A stretch of 64,000 nucleotides of DNA from NCBI GenBank assembly GCA_022484685.1, contig JAKVKY010000001.1, positions 58,635 to 122,634 on the forward strand, in the 5' to 3' direction. The DNA is from Acidaminococcaceae bacterium (GTDB taxonomy: Bacteria; Bacillota; Negativicutes; Acidaminococcales; Acidaminococcaceae). Every line of letters begins with the position of its first letter. Position 1 is the stretch's first letter. A program made the position numbers and the translations under genes. Positions 34,291 through 43,315 of the stretch are shown one piece after another. The notes below the pieces were generated by a model. The model was not told the DNA's origin. It saw only the letters and a list, made by a program, of their open reading frames with translations, and did no database searches.

Positions 34291-34821
34291 TTAATGGTCG
34301 ATACCGTCACGGATGCCGATACCACGTTCATAATAATGCCGCACTTCCCGCATCTCGGTAATCAGGTCGGCGATGGCTAAAAGTTCCTGCGGTGCGTCCC
34401 GGCCGGTACAGATAATTTCCGTACCCTGCTGTTTATGGGCCTGCAAAAATTTGATGGCGGCGTCCACATCGATGAGATGGTGGGCCAGCACCAGGTTAAA
34501 CTCGTCCAGGATCAGCAGGTCGGTCTGGCCTGCCAGGAGATACTGCCGGGCTTTTTCCCAGCCGGACTGAGCCAGCTTGAGATCCAGCGGATCCGGCTGC
34601 CGGAAATTCACAAAATCGTTGCGGCCTACCTGTTCCAGGGTAACATTCGGCAGATACTTACAACCGGTTACCTCACCGTAGCCGGCATCATCTTTCATAA
34701 AAGAAAGGATGACCGTCCGGGCACCAACGCCTACAGCGCGCAGGGCAACGCCCAAAGCGGCGGTGGTTTTCCCTTTACCGGTACCGGTATAAACTTGTAA
34801 GAGGCCAAAATCTTTCGCCAT
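34291..34821 (-). CDS. cobO: Cob(I)alamin adenosyltransferase, CobO type
   Basis: Transfers the 5'-deoxyadenosyl group of ATP to cobalt in corrinoids to give adenosylcobalamin. P-loop VYTGTGKGKTTAALGVALRA, the LSFMKDD region, LILDEFNLVLAHHLID and ICTGRDAPQELLAIADLITEMREV are typical. 176 aa from ATG 34821 (GAGGAG ahead). No other cobalamin gene is near; it is embedded between a radical SAM gene and der. Confidence 0.93.
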   Translation of the reverse strand: MAKDFGLLQVYTGTGKGKTTAALGVALRAVGVGARTVILSFMKDDAGYGEVTGCKYLPNVTLEQVGRNDFVNFRQPDPLDLKLAQSGWEKARQYLLAGQTDLLILDEFNLVLAHHLIDVDAAIKFLQAHKQQGTEIICTGRDAPQELLAIADLITEMREVRHYYERGIGIRDGIDH

Positions 34822-34896
34822 GCCCGTGCTCCTCATCATTCATTATGAAAAACTTACAATTAAATTAGGACAGCTGCTTAAATTATAACTTTAAAT

Positions 34897-36183
34897 TTAT
34901 GCTTCCGTTAAAGCCTGGTATAATTCGCCGCCGCTATGGATTAATTTTACCGGGCGGCCTAGTTTCGTCTTAAAGGTTGCCAGGCTCATGTCATCCAGGA
35001 ACAGTTGATCCTGGTTCAGCACTACTGCCGGCAAAAGTACCGGTCCTTGTGCCGGTAAGGTAGCTAAGATATCGCCGCCGGTAAGCAGACCGGTCACATT
35101 GACCAAAGGTCCGAAGAATTTATTGGGTACGGCAATCAACTGATGGTGGGTACCGTGTTTTTGGTTAAACTCTGTCAGCAGCGGCTGTAAAACTTTGGCT
35201 GCGCTCTCGCCTACCGGAATCAGACAGTCAGGTACATTGGCTAAATGTGTTTCCCGCTCCGCCCGTTCCCACTCACACAAGAAGTTACGGCTGAGACCGA
35301 TGCCGTTTTCCAGCTGAGGAAAGCCGTCGTACCAGTCTTCCGGCGGTAAAGGCAGACCGGCCAGCAGATAAAATTCATCACCCAGATAAATAAAGGATTT
35401 TCCCAGGGCGGCCCGGCATTCTTTTTGCCAGCCGGTAACCATTGCGACTAAGGCCGCGGCTTCCGCCTGGGTAAAGGTACGCAGGCTGGTCAGCTGAGCC
35501 CGGTTCTTGGTTAAACCTACCGGTACTACGGCCATGGTGGCTAATGCCGGCATCAGCGCCCGCAAATCCTGGTAAGTCCGGACCAGTTCCTGACCGTCAT
35601 TATAGCCGGGGCAGCATACGACCTGGGCATGCACTTCAATCCCGGCATCCAGTAAAGCTTTTAACCGGGGCAGCAGCTGGTCGGCAGTTTCATTGCGCAT
35701 CATGCTGCATCTTAAAGCCGGGTTGGTCGTATGCACGGAAACATACAAAGGCGACAGATGCCGCCGTAAGATATCGGCAAAATCTGCCTCGTCCATGTTG
35801 GTCAGGGTAATAAAATTACCGTATAAGAAAGAAAGACGATAATCATCGTCGCGCACATACAATTGTTTACGCATCCCGGGAATCATCTGGTCCACGAAAC
35901 AAAATAAACAATGGTTCTGGCAGCAACGTACGCCGTCAAAGACAGCGCTGTCAAATTCCAGGCCCAGATCTTCGTCCGGGTCTTTCGTAATGGTTAAAGT
36001 TCGTAGAATCCCCTGCCGGTTCTCCAGGGTTAACTGCACCCGGTCCGTGGCAGCGGCAAAACTTACATCCAGGATATCATGAAGCTCCGTACCGTTCACC
36101 GCGCACAGATATTCACCTTTTTGAATGCCTGCTTCCGCGGCGGCACTATTTTTTTTAACTTTACTGATGAGTCCCTTCATCAT
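34897..36183 (-). CDS. PDZ-radical SAM protein, DUF512 family
   Basis: Conserved protein of unknown reaction. A short N-terminal PDZ domain (about residues 1-70, AAEAGIQKGEYLCAVNG) is followed by a radical SAM-like core with cysteines CCQNHCLFCFVDQ, SLYGNFITLTN-like stretch FLYGNFITLTNMDEADF, and a C-terminal DUF512 domain (GDEFYLLAGLPLP, NVTGLLTGGDI). Length is 428 aa. Families of this type commonly sit beside der in Firmicutes, as here (cobO intervenes). ATG 36183 or 36180 with AGAGGTG ahead. Confidence 0.88.
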   Translation of the reverse strand: MMKGLISKVKKNSAAAEAGIQKGEYLCAVNGTELHDILDVSFAAATDRVQLTLENRQGILRTLTITKDPDEDLGLEFDSAVFDGVRCCQNHCLFCFVDQMIPGMRKQLYVRDDDYRLSFLYGNFITLTNMDEADFADILRRHLSPLYVSVHTTNPALRCSMMRNETADQLLPRLKALLDAGIEVHAQVVCCPGYNDGQELVRTYQDLRALMPALATMAVVPVGLTKNRAQLTSLRTFTQAEAAALVAMVTGWQKECRAALGKSFIYLGDEFYLLAGLPLPPEDWYDGFPQLENGIGLSRNFLCEWERAERETHLANVPDCLIPVGESAAKVLQPLLTEFNQKHGTHHQLIAVPNKFFGPLVNVTGLLTGGDILATLPAQGPVLLPAVVLNQDQLFLDDMSLATFKTKLGRPVKLIHSGGELYQALTEA

Positions 36184-36209
36184 GACACCTCTTCATATGC
36201 ACTTTCTTT

Positions 36210-36238
36210 ATTATACAATATTCCCGGGGCAAACACAA
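36210..36238 (-). promoter_or_regulatory. Promoter for DUF512-cobO-der-plsY
   Basis: On the minus strand TTGTGT (36233-36238), a 17-base spacer and TATAAT (36210-36215), 27 bases before the start and directly behind the rpsO terminator. Confidence 0.7.
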
Positions 36239-36251
36239 AGCCTTCAGATAG

Positions 36252-36281
36252 AAAAAGCCCGCTTAGCGTGTAAGCGGGCTT
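36252..36281 (-). terminator. rpsO terminator
   Basis: Perfect 11-bp stem AAGCCCGCTTA/TAAGCGGGCTT with a 5-base loop and a T5 run on the minus strand, 9 bases after the rpsO stop. Confidence 0.93.
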
Positions 36282-36289
36282 CCAAGTTT

Positions 36290-36556
36290 TTATTTACGGA
36301 TTTCCAACTTTTCTACGATACCACGGTAACGCTCAATGTCATGTTTTTCCAGATAATCCAGCAGACCACGACGTTGGCCTACCATCTTTAACAGGCCGCG
36401 GCGGGAATGATGATCTTTCACATGGCTCTTCAGATGATCGGTCAGGGTGTTGATACGGGAAGTCAGAACCGCAATCTGTACTTCCGGAGAACCGGTATCA
36501 CCTTCGTGGGTAGCAAACTTCTTAATGATTTCTTGTTTTTGTTCAGTCTTCAACAT
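36290..36556 (-). CDS. rpsO: 30S ribosomal protein S15
   Basis: Primary 16S rRNA-binding protein of the small-subunit platform. 88 residues with the family motifs [35 protein letters not shown] and [13 protein letters not shown] 36556 has GGAGGAAG ahead; the 11 codons in frame upstream are leader. It forms its own unit between a promoter in the ribF 3' end and a strong terminator; about 90 bases of leader could hold an S15 autoregulatory site. Confidence 0.97.
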   Translation of the reverse strand: MLKTEQKQEIIKKFATHEGDTGSPEVQIAVLTSRINTLTDHLKSHVKDHHSRRGLLKMVGQRRGLLDYLEKHDIERYRGIVEKLEIRK

Positions 36557-36643
36557 AATTTTCTTCCTCCATTGCTTTAATTTGGCCACAGCTGAGTAGA
36601 CGCTGGAAGTAACGTTATACTAAGCTCTGGTTAGAACAGTGTA

Positions 36644-36672
36644 ATTTTACCATATCGTTAATAGAAATGCAA
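36644..36672 (-). promoter_or_regulatory. rpsO promoter
   Basis: On the minus strand TTGCAT (36667-36672), a 17-base spacer and TAAAAT (36644-36649) with an extended TGG in front of the -10. It begins right after the ribF stop. Confidence 0.6.
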
Positions 36673-37608
36673 CTAATTTCTGGCCCACTTCCAAAAGGAA
36701 CGGACCTGGGTTTCGTCTGCCTTAATTTGCGCTTGTAAAGCCGCTACCGAGGTAAACTTTTTTTCGGGACGGATACATCTGGCAAACGCTACCCGGATGG
36801 TCTGACCGTATAACTGCGCCTGGAAATCAAAAAGATGACTTTCCAAGACTTCCTGGCGTACATCCGTAAAGGTAGGATTTAGTCCCAGGTTAGCCATGCC
36901 GGCATAAATTTTATCGGAAGGAATCGTAATCTGTACCGCATAGACGCCTGCCGGCGGCAGGGCCACCTTACTCCGGTCCAGGTACAGGTTCGCCGTAGGA
37001 AAACCCAGGGTGCGGCCCCGCTTAAAGCCGGGCGCTACCACGCCGGTAACGCTGTAAGTCCGGCCCAGCATCTTATTAGCAAAAACCAGTTTGCCGGCCT
37101 GAATTAAATTCCGGATAGCGGTGCTGCTGATGATATTGCCATGTTCGGTAAGCAAAGGACGCACGATTACCTGAAAGCCCAGCTGTGCACCGGCTAACTT
37201 TAAGGAATCAGTGTTGCCGTTGCCTTCAAAACCATAGCTGAAATTTTCTCCTACCACCAGACAACGGCTTTGCAGTGGCTGCAGTTTTGCTAAAAAAGCA
37301 TCCGGCGTCAGCGACGCCAGTTGTTCGTCAAAGGGAATATCCAAAAGCAGGTCCACACCTACTTGTTTCAGCATGGCCAGCTTATCGGTCTCGCTTAATA
37401 AAGCTACCGGCACCCGTGCGGGATTGATGCAGGCATAAGGATGATTACTGAAAGTAAAAACCGCGGTCTGCAGCTGTAATTTTTGGGCCAGGTTCCTGGC
37501 CGTACCGATCACATCCAGATGGCCTCGGTGTAAACCGTCAAAGGTTCCCAGAGCTAGGACGCAGGGCGTATGTGTTTGTAAGTTTGCCAGCGAGGTAATT
37601 ATTTTCAT
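36673..37608 (-). CDS. ribF: Bifunctional riboflavin kinase / FAD synthetase
   Basis: Makes FMN and then FAD. The N-terminal nucleotidyltransferase domain shows ALGTFDGLHRGHLDVI and VVGENFSYGFEGNG; SSTAIRNLIQAG lies in the middle; the C-terminal riboflavin kinase domain (about residue 185 on) shows GVVAPGFKRGRTLGFPTANL and the ESHLFDF motif. 311 aa. It follows truB by 4 bases, the usual Firmicutes order. Confidence 0.96.
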   Translation of the reverse strand: MKIITSLANLQTHTPCVLALGTFDGLHRGHLDVIGTARNLAQKLQLQTAVFTFSNHPYACINPARVPVALLSETDKLAMLKQVGVDLLLDIPFDEQLASLTPDAFLAKLQPLQSRCLVVGENFSYGFEGNGNTDSLKLAGAQLGFQVIVRPLLTEHGNIISSTAIRNLIQAGKLVFANKMLGRTYSVTGVVAPGFKRGRTLGFPTANLYLDRSKVALPPAGVYAVQITIPSDKIYAGMANLGLNPTFTDVRQEVLESHLFDFQAQLYGQTIRVAFARCIRPEKKFTSVAALQAQIKADETQVRSFWKWARN

Positions 37609-37612
37609 ACCG

Positions 37613-38494
37613 TTATTTTCCTTCAGATTTAAACGCAGGCTTTGCCAAAATTTTGAGCGCCTGGACTTTCTCCTGTTCCACCCGTACCACGCCTAAAAAT
37701 TGCTCCTGGCTGTACAAGGCCTGGATACCATCCTTGCTGCCGAAAACCGTAGTTTTAACGCCGCAGGTGATCCGGTAGGCTTGCAGAGGATTAACTTCTA
37801 ACCGGGGCAAATGTTGGACGGCTGCTGCCGGTGGCAGTAAATACTCAGCCGGTGCCTGCTCAATTTCTTCCAGGGTATGCGCCGTGTCCAACGTAAAAGT
37901 TCCTGCCTGCAGCCGCAGCAAAAAGGTCATGGTGGCACAGGTCTGTAAAGCCTGGCCGATATCTTCTAATAAGGTACGGATATAGGTACCCCGGGAGCAA
38001 ACCACTTCTACCGTAAAACGGGGTAAAGCCATCTCCACCAGTTCCAGTTTCTGGATAAAAATCTCCCGGGGAGCACGGACAATTTCCTTACCTTCCCGGG
38101 CGTACTGATACAGTTTTTTACCGTTCAGCTTAAGCGCGGAATACATAGGAGGAATTTGTTGTTGCGCACCTAAAAAACCTTGTAAGGTTTGCCGCACAGC
38201 CGCGGCATCCAGTACCGGCACCGGCAAAACTTGTTTGACGCTGCCGCTGTCGTCGCCGGTATTAGTAGCCTGACCTAACAGTGCTTCCGCCCGGTAACAT
38301 TTTTGATTTTCCAGGGCATATTCCAGCAGCTTGGTCGCTTCACCCAGAAAAACCGGTAAAACGCCGGCCGCATCCGGATCCAGGGTGCCGGCATGGCCGA
38401 CCTTCTTGGTCTTATAAATACCCCGGACGATATTCACCACATCCTGGGAAGTCATCCCGGGGACCTTGAGTACGTTCAGGATACCGGAATTCAT
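37613..38494 (-). CDS. truB: tRNA pseudouridine(55) synthase
   Basis: Isomerises U55 in the T loop of tRNAs. The catalytic Asp is in KVGHAGTLDPDAAGVLPVFLGEATK; IPPMYSALKLNGKKLYQYAREG and VVCSRGTYIRTLLEDIG are family motifs, with a short PUA-like C-terminal part. 293 aa. The start overlaps nrnA by 4 bases. Confidence 0.96.
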   Translation of the reverse strand: MNSGILNVLKVPGMTSQDVVNIVRGIYKTKKVGHAGTLDPDAAGVLPVFLGEATKLLEYALENQKCYRAEALLGQATNTGDDSGSVKQVLPVPVLDAAAVRQTLQGFLGAQQQIPPMYSALKLNGKKLYQYAREGKEIVRAPREIFIQKLELVEMALPRFTVEVVCSRGTYIRTLLEDIGQALQTCATMTFLLRLQAGTFTLDTAHTLEEIEQAPAEYLLPPAAAVQHLPRLEVNPLQAYRITCGVKTTVFGSKDGIQALYSQEQFLGVVRVEQEKVQALKILAKPAFKSEGK

Positions 38495-39459
38495 GATAAA
38501 GCCGTCTCCAGTGCCGCCAGGATTTGTTTTTTCGTGGTAGCCAGGTCAGCTTTTAAACCACAGCCGGCTGCCTTTTGATGACCGCCGCCGCCAAAGCTGA
38601 AGGCAATCTTGGAAACATCGATGTTCTTGGCACGCATACTAACCCTGGTGAAACCGGGTTCTATTTCCTTAAACAGGATGGCCACCTCTACGCCCTCAAT
38701 ATAACGGGGAAAAGAGATAAAAGAATCCGTATCCACATTCTTGTCGTAGACGGCGTTACTGATTTCCAGATAGGCGATGGCGCCCTGATGGGTAAAGGTC
38801 AGCGTGTTCAAAACTTTGCTGAGCATGGTCACGGTTTCCCGGCTTTTCAGCTCCAGGTTGTCGGAGATAAAGCTGGGGTCCACGCCAAATTCCAGCAAAT
38901 GGGCGGCCGCCCTTAAGGTCTTGGCCGTGGTATTGGAATACTTAAAGCTGCCCGTATCCGTATACAGGCCGGTAAAGATACAGTAGGCAGTGGTTTTATC
39001 CAGCTGCCAGTGCATCTCCCCCGCTAAATCATAAATGATTTCCGCGGTAGCTGCTGCCTGGGCATTCAGATAAAGATATTCCGCAAAGCGGGTATTGGTC
39101 TTATGGTGGTCCAGGTTGAGGACATGGCCGGCCTTAACCAGTTGTAACACATTCCCGGCCCGATCCGCTGAGCTGGAGTCCAGGATTACCAGCACATCCG
39201 CCGGATAGATCTGTCCTGCCTGTAAACGCTGGTAGCCGTCAATACCCGGGATGAATTTCAAATTCATGGGAATATCGTCATCCACCGTCAGTAGTACTTT
39301 TTTACCCAAGGCCCGCAGTAAATGTCCCAAAGCTAAAGTTGAACCCAGGGTATCACCGTCCGGATTCACATGGCTGCACAAAATGACAGACTGTGCCTGT
39401 TCCAGCAGTTTCCCGGCTTCAGCTAAGGAACATTCCCTACTCATGGTGCGTACCTTCAT
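38491..39459 (-). CDS. nrnA: DHH family phosphoesterase NrnA (oligoribonuclease / pAp phosphatase)
   Basis: Degrades nanoRNA and dephosphorylates pAp. DHH domain motifs are SHVNPDGDTLGSTLALG, LDSSSADR and LDHHKTN; the C-terminal DHHA1 domain ends with FSFGGGGHQKAAGC. 322 aa from ATG 39459, which lies inside rbfA; a second ATG at 39444 sits 8 bases after AAGGT and is equally possible. Standard position between rbfA and truB. Confidence 0.94.
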   Translation of the reverse strand: MKVRTMSRECSLAEAGKLLEQAQSVILCSHVNPDGDTLGSTLALGHLLRALGKKVLLTVDDDIPMNLKFIPGIDGYQRLQAGQIYPADVLVILDSSSADRAGNVLQLVKAGHVLNLDHHKTNTRFAEYLYLNAQAAATAEIIYDLAGEMHWQLDKTTAYCIFTGLYTDTGSFKYSNTTAKTLRAAAHLLEFGVDPSFISDNLELKSRETVTMLSKVLNTLTFTHQGAIAYLEISNAVYDKNVDTDSFISFPRYIEGVEVAILFKEIEPGFTRVSMRAKNIDVSKIAFSFGGGGHQKAAGCGLKADLATTKKQILAALETALS

Positions 39460-39802
39460 TCTTCTTGATCTCGTTTAACAGACTGTCAATGTGGGCGCCG
39501 TATTCAATGGAGGCATCTTTAGCCAGGACTAGCTCTGGCGCGAAACGGAGCCTGATCCGTTTCGCAATTTCCGTACGCATATAGCCTACGGCTTTTTCCA
39601 GGGCATCCCAAACTGCTTTTTGCTCCGCCTCCGAACCGTACACGCTGATGTAAACTTTAGCCTGGCTCATATCCCGGGTCAACTTCACATCGGTCACGGT
39701 CACGTTCTTGATACGCGGGTCCTTGACATCCATAAGTAACATGTTGCTAAGTTCCTGCTTAATCAGCTCCTGCACTTTTTCAACACGTAACTGTTTTGCC
39801 AT
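39437..39802 (-). CDS. rbfA: Ribosome-binding factor A
   Basis: Small KH-fold protein for late 30S maturation. RVEKVQELIKQELSNMLLMDVKDPRI and VTDVKLTRDMSQAKVYISV are the family core; 121 aa. It lies 21 bases behind infB and overlaps nrnA by up to 23 bases. Confidence 0.95.
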   Translation of the reverse strand: MAKQLRVEKVQELIKQELSNMLLMDVKDPRIKNVTVTDVKLTRDMSQAKVYISVYGSEAEQKAVWDALEKAVGYMRTEIAKRIRLRFAPELVLAKDASIEYGAHIDSLLNEIKKNEGTHHE

Positions 39803-39823
39803 AATCGTTCACCTTAGCCTTCC

Positions 39824-42730
39824 TTATTCAGGCTTAACTTCTTCCATGACGTAAGCTTCAAAGACATCGCCTTCCTTGATATCGTGGAACTTGGCCAGGG
39901 TAATACCGCATTCAAAACCACTGGTCACTTCCCGGACATCGTCCTTAAAGCGACGTAAGGATTCCATATCGTCTTCCGCGATGACGATGCCGTCACGAAC
40001 GACACGGATCTTGGCGCTGCGGGTTACTTTGCCTTCCGTGACATAGCAACCGGCAATCAGCATCTTGGAAATCGTGATGACCTGGCGTACTTCTACCCGG
40101 CCAATGACATTTTCTTTGAAGGTGGGCGCCAGCATGCCTTTGATAGCGGCTTCCACATCATTGATGGCATCATAAATGACACGGTAGGTGCGGACATCAA
40201 CCTTTTCCGATTCGCTGAGCTTGCGGGCATTAGCATCCGGACGGACGTTAAAACCAATGATCAAAGCGTTGGCAGCACTGGCCAGGGTCACATCGGACTC
40301 ATTGATGGCGCCGACGCCGGAATGGACAATCACGACCTTGACCTCATCGTTCTTGATATTTTCCAAAGAAGAACGCAGAGCTTCAATCGTACCTTGAACA
40401 TCCGCCTTGACCACGATATTTAATTCTTTCAGCTCGCCTTCCTGAATGCGCTTGAAGATATCGTCCAGGGAAACCTTGCCTACCTTATGTACTTCCTCGT
40501 TGCGAATCTTGGCCACACGTTTTTCTGCTACCGTACGTGCGGTACGTTCATCCGTGGCATCCAGCATATCGCCGGCCATAGGCACATCGTTTAAGCCTAA
40601 GACTTCCACAGGCGTGGACGGTAAAGCCTTGCGGACTTTTTCGCCACGATCGTTAATCAAAGCCCGGACGCGGCCGTAGGTAGTACCGGCGATAATATAA
40701 TCGCCAATCTTTAACGTACCTCTTTGAATCAGCGCCGTAGCTACAGGACCGCGGCCTTTATCCAGCTGAGCCTCGATGATGGTGCCGTGAGCCGGCAGAT
40801 TCGGGTTGGCCTTCAAATCCTGAACTTCGGCCACCAGCAGGATCATTTCCAGTAATTCTTTTAAGCCGGTTTTCTGACGGGCAGAAACGGGCACCATGAT
40901 GGTATCGCCGCCCCAGTCCTCAGGAATCAGTTCCTGTTCGGCCAGCTGTTCCTTGACATGTTCCGGGTTAGCGCCCTGCTTATCAATCTTATTGATAGCG
41001 ACAATGATGGGCACCTTGGCAGCCCTGGCATGATGAATTGCTTCCAAAGTCTGAGGCATTACGCCGTCATCGGCGGCAACGACCAGCACGGCAATATCCG
41101 TGCACTGAGCGCCGCGGGCACGCATAGCGGTGAATGCTTCGTGACCAGGTGTATCCAGGAAGACAATCTTCTTACCCTGCAGGTTAACGGAATAGGCACC
41201 GATATGTTGCGTGATGCCGCCGGCCTCATGAGAAGTAACGTTGGTTTTCCTGATGGCATCCAGTAAAGAAGTTTTGCCATGGTCTACGTGGCCCATGACC
41301 GTAACAACTGGCGGCCGGAAAACCCTGAGCTCCGGATCATCTTCTACTTCCGGAATTTCTGTCGGATCTTCTTCCGGCGGTAACGGCAGTACTTCCACGT
41401 TGAACTCTGTGCCTACTAAAACGGCCGTATCAAAATCGATATCCTGGTTGATAGTTACCATCACGCCTAACAGGAATAAGGATTTAATGACCTCGCTGAC
41501 TTCGCGTTTAATCAGTTTGGCAAATTCTTTTACATTGATGGATTCAGCAATCTTGACCGAGGTAGGTCTTACGATCTCTACGGTTGCCGGTTGCTGTTCC
41601 CTGCGGTCATCCCTGTTGCGCAGATGTTTATTATTCCTGCCTAAATGATTGGTATTACGATTGGGACGGCTATCCCTGGTAGCATAAGAACCCTTGATGG
41701 TCTCATGCTCGTGTTTTTTGTTATATTTTTCTCGGCTTTCCTTACCGCGCGGGATCTCAATGTTCTTAAAAGGATCTTTGCTGTTAGAGGCCGGTTTGCG
41801 GAAACCACCGGGGCGATTGCCGGGCTTGCCGCCCTGGAACCTGTTGTTGCCCTGGTAGCCGCCACCACCACGGTTATTCTGGAAACGGTTGCCGCCGTTG
41901 CCCTGATAACCACCACCGCGGTTATTTTGGAAACGGTTGCCGCCATTGCCCTGGTAACCACCCTGAGGACGGTTGCCCTGATAACCGTTAGGACGCTGGT
42001 AGCCGGTGCCGGATTGGCCGGAACGTTGATAACTACCACTGCCGGTGGAACCAGTGTGTTGATAGTTACCGGTGCCGGATTGGCCGGAACGCTGATAACT
42101 GCCGCTGCCGGTCTGACCGGAACGTTGTCCGTGCGGACCTACAAAAACGCCACCCGGACGTCTCTGTTGTCCCTGGTAATGATTGTTATTGGTATGTCCC
42201 TGATAATTATTGTTGCCATAAGGACGGGGATTCTGATGGCCCTGGTTCCTGGTGTCACCGCCGGCAGGACGGTTGTCCTGATGCGGCGTGAAAGTTTGTG
42301 CCGGTCTGGGCGCCGGTTTTTGTACAGGCGTGGCCGGTTTCACAGGAACTGCAGTATGTGCTTGAGTGGCAGGTTGTACCGGGGCCGGTTTTACCACTTT
42401 GGGTTGTACCGGAGTTTCCGCCTTCACCGCAGGTTTCGCAGGTTTAGCTGCCGGTACCGGTCTGTTCACCGGGGCAGTAGGTTTTGCGGCCACCGGTTTT
42501 GCAGGTGCCGGCGGCATATTTTTCGGTCCGTTCTGTTGAGGACGGTGTTCCGGTTTAGCTTTGACCGCGGGCGCGTTCTTGTGAAAATGTTTATTCACTA
42601 CGGCCATAACAGCATCATCAGCTACGTTTAAATTACTTTTTTGCATATTATTCTTTGCCAGGATATCCAGGATCTCATTGGTCTTAACACCAAGTTCCTT
42701 GGCTACCTCAAAAATTCTTTTCTTAGCCAT
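39824..42730 (-). CDS. infB: Translation initiation factor IF-2 with a long repetitive linker
   Basis: GTPase that brings fMet-tRNA to the 30S subunit. An N-terminal IF2N helix bundle (about residues 1-50, [16 protein letters not shown]) is followed by a Pro/Ala/Val/Lys linker (about 55-160), a Gly/Asn/Gln/Arg/Tyr-rich repeat region (about 184-306), a second IF2N motif, the G domain ([16 protein letters not shown], about residue 475; [13 protein letters not shown]) and domains II-IV. 968 aa. ATG has GGAGGTGG ahead. The linkers are poorly conserved in IF2 generally; the repeat composition here is unusual. Confidence 0.97.
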   Translation of the reverse strand: MAKKRIFEVAKELGVKTNEILDILAKNNMQKSNLNVADDAVMAVVNKHFHKNAPAVKAKPEHRPQQNGPKNMPPAPAKPVAAKPTAPVNRPVPAAKPAKPAVKAETPVQPKVVKPAPVQPATQAHTAVPVKPATPVQKPAPRPAQTFTPHQDNRPAGGDTRNQGHQNPRPYGNNNYQGHTNNNHYQGQQRRPGGVFVGPHGQRSGQTGSGSYQRSGQSGTGNYQHTGSTGSGSYQRSGQSGTGYQRPNGYQGNRPQGGYQGNGGNRFQNNRGGGYQGNGGNRFQNNRGGGGYQGNNRFQGGKPGNRPGGFRKPASNSKDPFKNIEIPRGKESREKYNKKHEHETIKGSYATRDSRPNRNTNHLGRNNKHLRNRDDRREQQPATVEIVRPTSVKIAESINVKEFAKLIKREVSEVIKSLFLLGVMVTINQDIDFDTAVLVGTEFNVEVLPLPPEEDPTEIPEVEDDPELRVFRPPVVTVMGHVDHGKTSLLDAIRKTNVTSHEAGGITQHIGAYSVNLQGKKIVFLDTPGHEAFTAMRARGAQCTDIAVLVVAADDGVMPQTLEAIHHARAAKVPIIVAINKIDKQGANPEHVKEQLAEQELIPEDWGGDTIMVPVSARQKTGLKELLEMILLVAEVQDLKANPNLPAHGTIIEAQLDKGRGPVATALIQRGTLKIGDYIIAGTTYGRVRALINDRGEKVRKALPSTPVEVLGLNDVPMAGDMLDATDERTARTVAEKRVAKIRNEEVHKVGKVSLDDIFKRIQEGELKELNIVVKADVQGTIEALRSSLENIKNDEVKVVIVHSGVGAINESDVTLASAANALIIGFNVRPDANARKLSESEKVDVRTYRVIYDAINDVEAAIKGMLAPTFKENVIGRVEVRQVITISKMLIAGCYVTEGKVTRSAKIRVVRDGIVIAEDDMESLRRFKDDVREVTSGFECGITLAKFHDIKEGDVFEAYVMEEVKPE
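41812..42180 (-). repeat. In-frame repeats in the infB linker
   Basis: Tandem protein-level repeats: [11 protein letters not shown] flanked by GYQGN occurs twice fully and once in part, and [15 protein letters not shown] units occur about four times. They form a 120-residue tract nearly free of acidic and aliphatic residues. The DNA copies differ at some positions, so the array is not a recent perfect tandem duplication throughout. Confidence 0.85.
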
Positions 42731-42744
42731 GCAGCCACCTCCAA

Positions 42745-43056
42745 TTATTTATCGACGAGCATTGCTTTTTTTAACATTTTCACAAAACCGGGATCAAGGA
42801 CAGCCACAGCCGTACGCTGGGCTTTGCCGATGCTTGCTCCCAAAGTCTCTTTGTCAAGCGCTTCTACCACGGGCACCTGTCCGGACTCTGCCAGATACTG
42901 CAGCTCTTTTTTCGTATTAGGTGCAGTATCGGTAGCCATGACTAACAATTTAGCCTGACCACTTTTTAAGGCATCGTGGATGGCGAAATCACCGGAAGCA
43001 AGTTTCCCGGCTTTTTGCGCCAGCCCCAGGGCAAATAAAACTTTACGTTCATCCAT
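42745..43056 (-). CDS. ylxQ: L7Ae/L30e/S12e/Gadd45 family RNA-binding protein YlxQ
   Basis: Small kink-turn-binding-fold protein encoded before infB in Firmicutes. [23 protein letters not shown] and [15 protein letters not shown] are typical; 103 aa. The start overlaps ylxR by 8 bases. Its partner RNA is not established. Confidence 0.9.
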   Translation of the reverse strand: MDERKVLFALGLAQKAGKLASGDFAIHDALKSGQAKLLVMATDTAPNTKKELQYLAESGQVPVVEALDKETLGASIGKAQRTAVAVLDPGFVKMLKKAMLVDK

Positions 43057-43315
43057 GGGCCAGCTCCGCTAACAGTTTCTGGTAAACTTCTTCACTGATG
43101 GGCTTTTCCAAGGCTCGTTCCAGTTTTTTACCTTTCACAGCCTTGCTGATACAATCAGCACTAGGACACACATAAGCACCACGGCCGGGTTTCTTACCTG
43201 TCAGGTCTAAATTAATTTCACCTGCTGGTGTGCGGACTACCCGGATCAAATCTTTTTTATCCTTCATCATTTCACAGCCCACACATTTCCGTTGAGGTAC
43301 CTTGCGTTCTTTCAT
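43049..43315 (-). CDS. ylxR: YlxR family RNA-binding protein (DUF448)
   Basis: 88-residue nucleic-acid-binding protein with the family pattern RKCVGCEMMKDKKDLIRVVR and KKPGRGAYVCPSADCI. Literature on YlxR/RnpM links the family to RNase P regulation; that is family knowledge, not visible here. Start and nusA stop share a base (TGATG). Confidence 0.92.
   Translation of the reverse strand: MKERKVPQRKCVGCEMMKDKKDLIRVVRTPAGEINLDLTGKKPGRGAYVCPSADCISKAVKGKKLERALEKPISEEVYQKLLAELAHG

Noticed and set aside
41812..42180. CRISPR-like or satellite repeat array
   Set aside because: The repeats are in frame, protein-level, imperfect and inside infB; there are no spacers.
41645..42631. Long plus-strand open frame (328 codons) opposite infB, giving a hydrophobic Thr/Val/Ala-rich chain
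   Set aside because: It is the antisense shadow of the Gly/Asn/Gln and Pro/Ala repeat regions of IF2; low complexity, no ribosome-binding site, and the IF2 frame is certain.
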